The notes beneath the pieces were generated by a model, which saw only the letters and a program-made list of their open reading frames with translations, was not told where the DNA came from and made no database searches. From Chromera velia (Eukaryota; Sar; Chromeraceae): a stretch of 12,500 nt of DNA. The position numbers and the translations under genes are program-made. Positions 6,480-12,500 of this stretch are shown piece by piece (the first letter of the stretch is position 1; every line of letters starts with the position of its first letter). The stretch is taken from positions 1-12,500 of the forward strand of contig JAHBMJ010002615.1 of NCBI GenBank assembly GCA_018398765.1, written 5' to 3'.

Positions 6480-7547
6480 GGTCTGCCTTTATAAAGAAAT
6501 GATGATTAAGAGTTTTTTTATGGATGTTGCCCTTTATAAAGAAAAGGAGTCCGGGGCACAAGGTCACGGTGAGGGGAGGAGAGACGCATGACCTTCTCTT
6601 CTTCAGATTCACCTTCAGACCATACTCCTTATATCTTATAATAGTCTTTAAGATAGGACAGGCGTTTCTGCAAGTCGGAAGCACTCAGTCTGTGAGCAAA
6701 CAAAACAAGGTCGTCAGCCTATCTGATACTTTTGATTAAAACATCAGACAGTCTGACAGGAGTCTCTCTATCTGCACCCCTAACCGGGCTTTGATTCCTG
6801 TTTTTATTATCGGAGCAGCTTGTTAATAAAAAAAAGAAAGAGGAGAGGAGAAAGAGGGTCACTTTACTTTAAGCCTCCACCTTCTGGGAAGCATTCTGTT
6901 GTTCCATTCACCCGAGCCTTCACCTGACTATATATTGAGTGAATCATCCAAACATTGGCTTGGCTTACTCCTTCCTCCCTAAGCGTCTCTAACATCTTAA
7001 CCCAAGAAACTGTATCAAACGCTCTGCTTAAATTTATAAACACAACAATCAGAGGACTCTGTTTTTTTTTAGAACTAAGGATTAACGAAGACAGAGCAGC
7101 AAAGGCCTCTCTTATCCCTACCCTATGCCTAAAACCGAGCTGTTTTTCGTGAATTTTCACTTCCTTCCTGATCTTTGAGTCCATCAATAAAGCAAAAATC
7201 TTACCTAGAAGCCCCACAGTGTGGATCAGGTGCCATTCATTACAACCAAGACTTGGTGGGCCCTTAGAGACGGAAGCGATGCACAATACATTCCAGCGTT
7301 TAGACCAAAAAGAAAAAAGGTGAAACAAACTAAAAAAGACGAAGAGCAGCAAGCAGGAGAGAAGAAAAAAACCAAAACACAATAAAAGATGACAAAGGCC
7401 AACCCCATCCAAACCCACCGCCTTTTTTGGGTCAATTCCTTTCAATGTTTCCTCAATCATGTGTATGGAGAAGGCGGGCTGAGAAGAGGGGGGGGTAGCG
7501 AGACTAACAGGTGCAGGCGGAAGACCAAGACCGTCGAAGACCCCTGC
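6480..7547 (-). pseudogene. LINE (non-LTR retrotransposon) reverse transcriptase remnant
   Basis: Read from 7547 downward, the frame is open to TAA 6866-6864 and carries reverse-transcriptase landmarks in order: I-D-P-K-K-A-V-G-L-D-G-V, N-E-W-H-L-I, Q-L-G-F-R, then F-I-N-L-S-R-A-F-D-T-V (motif A). The first, catalytic Asp of motif A is replaced by Asn. Motif B follows as G-L-K-stop-S-D-P-L-S-P-L-L-F, the stop standing where Gln is usual. Motif C is present in another frame as stop-A-D-D-L-V-L-F-A: the tyrosine codon of YADD has become TAG (6721-6719). Motif D-like G-L-K-V-N-L-K-K lies near 6590-6610 after another frameshift. The segment between G-L-D-G-V and the next landmark is a run of F/L/S residues from A-rich DNA. 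No endonuclease domain is visible upstream. It is a truncated, dead copy. Confidence 0.85.
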
Positions 7548-7704
7548 TCAAACTAGCTTGTAAAGAAAACTTGAATTAAAAGAATTAATTTAAAAGAAAA
7601 ATTAAATTAGAAGAATTATTCTGAATTAATTTATAGATTCAAATTTTAAAAGAAACAATTTCGCCGCCCGGGAGCTTAGCGCTCCAACTGGGGTTAGGCA
7701 TCCT

Positions 7705-7725
7705 CTAACTAACTAACTAACTAAC
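7705..7725 (+). repeat. (CTAA)5 microsatellite
   Basis: Five perfect CTAA units plus one base. Tetranucleotide runs like this mutate by slippage. Confidence 0.9.
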
Positions 7726-7875
7726 TTAGGAGAAAATCAACATTCTATCATCTGTAGAAGCATTCTTTGTTAATAATACTTAGCACAGGTATGTATATTT
7801 TACTAAAATATATAAAAATATTACTAAGTATTACTAACCAACAAACTAACCAATCCTAGAACCAATCAATTAACT

Positions 7876-7903
7876 AATCAATCAATCAATCAATCAATCA
7901 ATC
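7876..7903 (+). repeat. (AATC)7 microsatellite
   Basis: Seven perfect AATC units, with related degenerate CAAT/TAAC sequence on the left (about 7838-7875) suggesting a longer, decaying run. Confidence 0.9.
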
Positions 7904-7993
7904 TTAGCTTAATTAAAGCTTGCACAGTCTGCAGTATAGAGACTCACTAGGAAACTTATAACTATAACCGTAGTATAACGTGACAATTAATGA

Positions 7994-8371
7994 TATTAAA
8001 GCATATTGAATCCTTTCGATCGAACAAGCACTATATAATGATTGCAAAAGGCATCGATCTCTCGATCGAAAGCGTCTAAAGATAAACTTGAACGTTGTTC
8101 ACCCCCGAAATTTGACGGACCGATCGATCGACTGCTTTCAAAAGCACTTCCCTTTGATGTTTTCGAGCGCGGTACACAAGCCCGTGCCCGTTTTGTCGTC
8201 AGTCCGAGAGAGAGGGAACAATGTCGTAGGTCCAGTATTTTTGCTGATGCATGCAAGTAGCGATTCGTTCTTGCAGTCCCGTGGGTGAACACACACCGCA
8301 TGCAGTGTTCTTTTAAACACCCCCTCCCATCAAGGTGTGCTGCACATCAGTTCCCTCCGGCCCCACTGCAG
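7994..8371. other. Region downstream of the minus-strand gene; no supportable gene
   Basis: Open frames of 60-101 codons overlap here on both strands (for example 8042-8260 plus and 7996-8301 minus), but none shows a domain, and their mutual overlap suggests chance. TCGATCGA palindromes recur (about 8017, 8061 and 8121), with CTTTCGATCGA and TCGATCGAAAG forming an inverted pair. The part just below 8372 is probably the 3' untranslated region of the minus-strand gene; no AATAAA was found. Confidence 0.45.
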
Positions 8372-9517
8372 TCAGCGACCGCGTCTGCGTGCCGGGGTAC
8401 GGGAGGATCCTCTGGGATGCGCCTGAAGAGAACTGGTGGGGGGGGGGTAGATAAATTGCGGAATTGGATCAGATCTCCGTGATGGCGAGGAGATCTCAGC
8501 AGTGCCCGTGAAATGTTTTCGAGCGGCGGCGCTCAAGTGGGGTGATCCTCCGTTGCTTTCACGGTGCTTCGGAGGGCTGTGACGTTCTGGGGGGCTTCGC
8601 GCGGTCTTGCGAATGGTGGGTTTAACGGGAGGAGAGCGGGTGTGAGGTTGGGGTGAAACTCCGGAGACGGGATGGGGCCCGTGGTTTTTCGTTTTCTGTT
8701 GATTGATTTGGGGAGAAGCTGCAAATTGTGCGAGAAATTTTGGAACCGGGCTTTTTGATCTTTGTTTTGGCTTTGCCTTCAACACAGTACCCCCTTTTCC
8801 TTTGTGTGCTTTGACGTTTGGGGAGTTTCGTTTTGGAGGTTCCCTTTGCTTGTCCCTCTCTTTCCCCCTATGGGAATTCCGTTGCTGTCCGGAGACAGAA
8901 AAGTGGACGGAGTGGTCGTCTGTGTGGGCTGCGTGGCTTCCGCCCAACGAAGGCGGAATAAGCGGAGACGGATTTGAGGGACAGGGCACTAGTCTGGTTC
9001 CCTTTTGAAGAGGGGGGGAGGACTTGTGGGAACCTGATTTGTTTGATTTGGGTGTCTGTGGACGAGAGCTGAATGTAGGCACATGAACGTTCAGATCCAT
9101 ACAGGCTCCGAATCTTTCTCTAACACACGGGGACACACGCCCGTCCGGGTCCTGGGCAGTCTCGAAGGCCTTGCAAGTCCTTCTGTCCAGAGGATGGGCT
9201 GTTTTCTCTCTCGGGGACAGAACTCGAGGGAGGCCTGATGCCATTGCAACATGTGCAGCTGCGTGGCCTTTCTCGTACATTGAGGGGTCCTCATGGAGAC
9301 ATGGCCGGGGGGGGCTGCCCTCTCTGCCCAGGTCCATGTCTCTATCCTCCGGCCGAGGGGAGCAGAAACCCGGACACAAATCCCCCAAAGCACACACAGG
9401 GCGGTAGCCACTGAAGAGCAGGGACTTGGCCATTCGGTCTCTCTTCACCCTGGCTTTTGTGTACTGAGAGGTGCTGTGGATTTCAGGACGGAAGGACTGC
9501 TCCCAGCTGTGGTGGGC
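8372..9517 (-). other. Terminal exon of the minus-strand gene (382 codons with stop)
   Basis: The acceptor CTCCTCTCTGCAG precedes 9517 and the exon opens in phase 0 with A-H-H-S-W-E-Q-S-F. It encodes a K/R/S/P-rich chain with repeated S-P-P and R-S-K-S-P-type motifs and ends G-R-stop at TGA 8374-8372. The open frame continues upstream through the intron to an ATG at 9574, so a separate intronless gene starting there is possible. The clean acceptor and the poor coding look of 9518-9574 favour splicing. Confidence 0.68.
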
Positions 9518-12500
9518 CTGCAGAGAGGAGGGGAGGCGAGAATTAAAGAAAGGGTGAAGGAGGGAGGGAGGCATGCAGACAGCTTGCGAGGGGCAGTCAG
9601 TGTGGAGGGGAAGGAGAGAGTGACTTACGTATGCCTTCTCCCCGCCCGTGACTGTTCATGTTCTGACCGACCCGTGTGTGAATATCTGATTGATTTGGAG
9701 ACATTCTATTGATTCACATAAATACTGACGGAAAGATGCAAAACGACATGCACAGAGATGGAGATATAAAGGCAAACCTCCACGCTCGCTGGTTGACTGA
9801 CTGACTGACAGGTGCTCTGAAGGACCCCAACGTCATCACGTGGTCGTTGTTTTCTGCACACACGGATGGAGACACACTCTCATACATGTCGACCCAGAGA
9901 GATAGAGAGACGGAGACGTTCTTGCAGAAAAAAAAAAGACAAAAACAGAGGACAGAGAATTTTTTTCCTCAGGGTGACATCACTTCGGGTGCCGAGAAAA
10001 TCACAAGCCAGACAAAATAGGGGAAACCTAAGAAACAGGTCCCAGGAGAAAGTAAAGCCAGCATATCTGTGGACAAAGAAGTGCGCTAAAAACCATGCAT
10101 GTCACTTCTGTCTGTCGGCTCTTATCCTCTGCTTCTTTCTTTCTTCGACTTACCCAGACATTTCCCCGCATGTCGAAAACCCTTCGTAACACAAAACTGC
10201 AGAAAGTGGAGAGAATTAAGGGAAAATGAGAAAGATAGATAGAGTCTATTTGCGTCATGCGGGCCCCTGTTTGTCACATTTCATACCCCCGCCCTTCTCC
10301 CACACAGTCGCCACAGAGTCCTAAATTCGATTTGTTTTTCGCTTTAACGCGACCCTTTAAATGCTCTCTGTTTCTTAAATTGTCTGGATAAGTTTTGATC
10401 TCTTCTCTGTGTTCTTGTACTTCTTTGTTCTGGATGTGTGAGCAACGGGCGTTACGCACGCTGCCTATCGCGAGACAAAAGAAACCGAAAAAACAGGCCA
10501 AGAAAAATGCCTCCTTCATGAAGTTCTCCTCTCTTTCTTCCAAACATACTCCTCACGCAGTTCCCGAAGATGCACCAACAAGGAAAGATACTGACTCCAA
10601 GGAACCGCATCTGTGCACGCACTCACCGCAGGTCTGCAGATTCGTGAGTGTCTTCCCTTTCGCTCAGCAGGGGGGGGCGGGCTTTTTGCCACCTTCGCAC
10701 ACCCCCCCTTGGTCTTTTTCCACAGTCCCCAGGGGGTCTGTTTGGGAAGGCATCTCCTCTGAGGGGGGGGGAATGGTTCGGCGTCTGAGTCAATTTCATG
10801 TGGGTCATCCGGGTAGTCTCTGTCGTCATCGTATTCTGCTTCACACCTCCCTCCACAGGGCCCTCGTTGATTGTCTCCCAACCATTTCTCCAGGCCCCCT
10901 TTCTGCTTTGGAGAGAGATACAGAGGGAGAGGGGCATTTTGGTCCTTCGGGCTGCTTGCAGGAACATCAGCAAGGACAGGCGCAGGGGGCACGGCGGTGG
11001 CGGGAAGGAAGACGTGGGGCTGTCGGCCCTTTCCTTTGTGTCGCTGCTTCAGAGTCTTGTAGAGGTCACGGGTCCCTGCGGCCTTCTCGTCCCTGCAAAG
11101 AGAGAGACCCGGACAGAGACAGTGAAAGAGATAGTGCCAGAAAAAGAAAAAAGAGAAAGCATCGCCGAATTCAAAATAGAAGTGAAAGCTGCTGACGGCC
11201 CACAGAGAGACTGCAGGGAGAGGAGGAAAGTTCGTTCGAATTTCAGTCAAAGAGCCATACAACAAAAAAATCAGTGAAGAGACGTCAGCCCTTGGCGCAG
11301 AAGGGGGCAAATCGGTCAGACTCCAAAGAAACCTGCATGTCCGACAATCCAAAAAGACCGAGCCTCCCTCCGTTCAGAAATACGGAAACAAGGACTGACG
11401 TATCGGCCACGGCTTGTACAGGAGAAGAGATCTGTATGGGTTTGGAAGCCTGAGTTCCCCTATTTGCTGTGGTTGGCCTGCGTATCTTCTCCTGTATGGG
11501 AGGTGAAGCCATCGACATCCCGCTTTGCAGAAGTTCGCACGTCCCTGTCCCAGGAGAGGTCTGAAGGAACGCGGACTTGCTTGCACACAGTGAGGAGACG
11601 GGAGAGTGCGGGAAGGAGAGGTGGAGAGATGGAGATGCGCCCCTCGGGTCAATCATGGTCGTTGCACCCGGCGGTGAGGGAGACGGCATGACTAGTCCTG
11701 ATACGCCGAGTCTCTCTCTCTCGACTTCTCTTTCTTTGCCGGATCGGCCAAGAAGAACAGGAGGGGGGGGAGAAATTGACGCATGGGCGAAAGGAGAGGC
11801 ACTACCCGCCAAGGTTGTCACCCTACAGCCTGCTTGAGGTACACCCGGACCTCCTGGCAGGGAGGGGGCAGTGCTTTCGGCTAAACGACAGGAAGATGTG
11901 CTAAAGACAATTCTTGGAGGGGGCTCAAAGGCAACAGGAGAACCCATAATGGGTCTGGGTCTGCTTTCATTCTGTCCCATCAGTCCGTTGTTTGTGCTTG
12001 TGCGAAGAGACGGTGCCTCCCGGGATGCTCCCAGGAGGCTTCGTTGTGATTGAGGGGAGAAGACATTCGAGTGTGCCCGAAAAGGGGTAGGGTCTTCACG
12101 GCTTCGTGTGGATAGACAGTGGGGGGATTTGGCGATTTGTACAGAGAGCAGGGCAGGAGCTGGAGGGGGCATTTTCATGTTTGTTTCTCTTTCTTTTTCT
12201 TCTCTCGGAGGCGACTGGGCTTTCAGCTTGGGGGGTGATTTTTGTTGTGGTGGTGGGGTTGGAATTCGTCGGGAAGGAGAGGAGGAAGCAACGGACTTTG
12301 TTAAAGTTGGGCCCTTTTCTGAAACCTTCGATTGTTTTCTTCCTCCTCCTTTTGCACTTGCCACTGATGACGCACGCGAGCGCGAGGGAGACGGAGGAAC
12401 GGCGTCTCGTTCTTGTGCATAAGAAGATTTGCATTTGTCGTGACAGGATGCCGACAGGGTCCTCCGAGGAGCTGCAGAGTGCTTTGCCGTTGCGCCCTCT
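8372..12500 (-). CDS. Ser/Pro/Lys/Arg-rich protein of unknown function, multi-exon, 5' end beyond the window
   Basis: Proposed exons, in order of transcription: 12500 (open at the edge) to about 11333; 11092-10627; 10196-10154; 9651-9629 (tentative); 9517-8372, ending in TGA 8374-8372. Support comes from strong acceptors (CTCTCTCTTTGCAG before 11092, CTCCACTTTCTGCAG before 10196, CCTCCTCTCTGCAG before 9517), strong donors (GTGAGT after 10627, GTAAGT after 10154 and after 9629) and matching phases from 11092 to the stop. The junction between the first two exons is not resolved: the best donor (CAG/GTTTCT after 11333) ends in phase 0 while the next exon begins with the last base of a codon, so a small exon or another donor is missing. 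The protein is low-complexity and probably disordered, with many S-P, S-P-P and K/R patches, an acidic patch and a short Cys-containing segment. I do not recognise a domain, signal peptide or membrane segment. Abundant S-P sites would suit proline-directed phosphorylation, but that is inference. Confidence 0.65.
9629..9651 (-). other. Candidate 23-nt microexon of the minus-strand gene
   Basis: A strong donor, TAC/GTAAGT, ends at 9629. In the phase needed by the next exon only a short stretch upstream is open (V-T-G-G-E-K-A-Y), because of a TGA just before it. An AG at 9653-9652 would start a 23-nt exon whose phases fit both neighbours exactly. The acceptor has a weak pyrimidine tract, so the left boundary is uncertain. 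Confidence 0.4.
9795..9809 (+). repeat. Short (GACT)n run
   Basis: Nearly four perfect tetranucleotide units within a predicted intron of the minus-strand gene. Confidence 0.7.
10154..10196 (-). other. Small 43-nt exon of the minus-strand gene
   Basis: It is bounded by a textbook acceptor (pyrimidine-rich, CTTTCTGCAG) and a textbook donor (GTAAGT). In phase 0 it reads F-C-V-T-K-G-F-R-H-A-G-K-C-L with one base left over. Both flanking introns are pyrimidine-rich near their 3' ends. Confidence 0.6.
10627..11092 (-). other. Internal exon of the minus-strand gene (466 nt)
   Basis: The acceptor CTCTCTTTGCAG ends at 11093 and the donor GCG/GTGAGT follows 10627. After one base completing a codon, 155 codons are open: a basic start (D-E-K-A-A-G-T-R-D-L-Y-K), P/A-rich stretches, a segment with E-K-W-L-G-D, an acidic patch (Y-D-D-D-R-D-Y-P-D-D), and W/K-rich and P-rich parts, ending R-I-C-R-P-A. 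No known domain was recognised. Confidence 0.65.
11333..12500 (-). other. Exon running off the right edge of the window
   Basis: The frame is open from the window edge down to TGA 11287-11285. It encodes S/P/R-rich sequence with S-P-P, P-P-P and Q-S-K motifs throughout. No ATG that looks like the true start lies at its beginning: the frame stays open and similar in composition to base 12500. The right boundary is therefore outside the window. The best donor is CAG/GTTTCT after 11333; if it is not used, this would be a terminal exon ending at 11285. Confidence 0.6.

Larger units (their letters stand above)
7548..7993. other. AT-rich intergenic DNA with microsatellites
   Basis: Between the LINE remnant and the gene to the right lies AT-rich sequence with AATTAA-type degenerate repeats (about 7570-7650), a small hairpin GGAGC/GCTCC (7671-7685) and two tetranucleotide runs. 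No protein-like frame was seen. Confidence 0.5.

Noticed and set aside
8042-8301. Overlapping open frames on both strands near 8.0-8.3 kb
   Set aside because: No domain, no splice logic and heavy mutual overlap; probably chance in moderately GC-rich DNA.
8703-9712. Plus-strand frames of 71-139 codons opposite the terminal exon of the minus-strand gene
   Set aside because: They are short, lack features, and lie opposite an exon with a clean acceptor and a coherent composition.
10516-11352. One continuous 278-codon minus-strand protein
   Set aside because: Its first third is intron-like (F/L-rich pyrimidine tract ending in CTTTGCAG) and its end runs through a consensus GTGAGT donor; only 11092-10627 looks coding.
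12096-12434. A 112-codon minus-strand frame and a 104-codon plus-strand frame near the right edge
   Set aside because: The 359-codon frame and its continuation to the window edge are longer and keep a uniform S/P/R composition; these are its shadows.
1-12500. CRISPR arrays, rRNA genes, bacterial operons or prophage
   Set aside because: No spaced identical repeats, no rRNA-like sequence and no closely packed genes; introns and a LINE point to a eukaryotic nuclear genome.

Overview
This window looks like nuclear DNA of a eukaryotic microbe. Coding sequence on the minus strand is interrupted by GT-AG introns with pyrimidine-rich acceptors. One gene joins a receptor-like protein kinase to a RING/RBR-type ubiquitin ligase module. 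A decayed LINE reverse transcriptase and a short inverted-repeat transposon sit in the intergenic DNA, and microsatellites and low-complexity proteins are common. The style fits an alveolate alga such as a chromerid, but that is inference from style and memory, not from a search.

Layout. (1) 194-3538, plus strand: one intronless reading frame of 1114 aa with an N-terminal kinase, a paired cysteine-rich RING1/RING2-like module, and a long E/R/Y/D-rich tail built from about nine 31-35-codon tandem repeats. An acidic coding-like stretch continues in the +1 frame just past the stop. (2) 3588-4430: AT-rich DNA with a short telomere-like (GATTAG)n run and small hairpins. (3) 4439-4680: a 242-bp non-autonomous DNA transposon (MITE) with 14-bp terminal inverted repeats and a perfect 8-bp target duplication. 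It lies at the downstream end of (4), a minus-strand pseudogene (about 4689-5615) that can be followed through six in-frame stops and at least two frameshifts. (5) 5866-6326: an array with an exact 18-bp period, then a foldback element. (6) 6480-7547, minus strand: a LINE-type reverse transcriptase remnant with recognisable core motifs and inactivating changes. (7) 7548-8371: AT-rich DNA with (CTAA)n and (AATC)n runs and no supportable gene. (8) 8372-12500, minus strand: the 3' part of a multi-exon gene for a Ser/Pro/Lys/Arg-rich protein of unknown function. It enters from beyond the right edge and ends at TGA 8374-8372.

The two probably functional genes run towards each other from the edges, and the roughly 4.8 kb between them holds decayed genes and transposons. 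There is no operon logic and nothing indicates that the genes act together. No tRNA, rRNA or CRISPR array could be supported.
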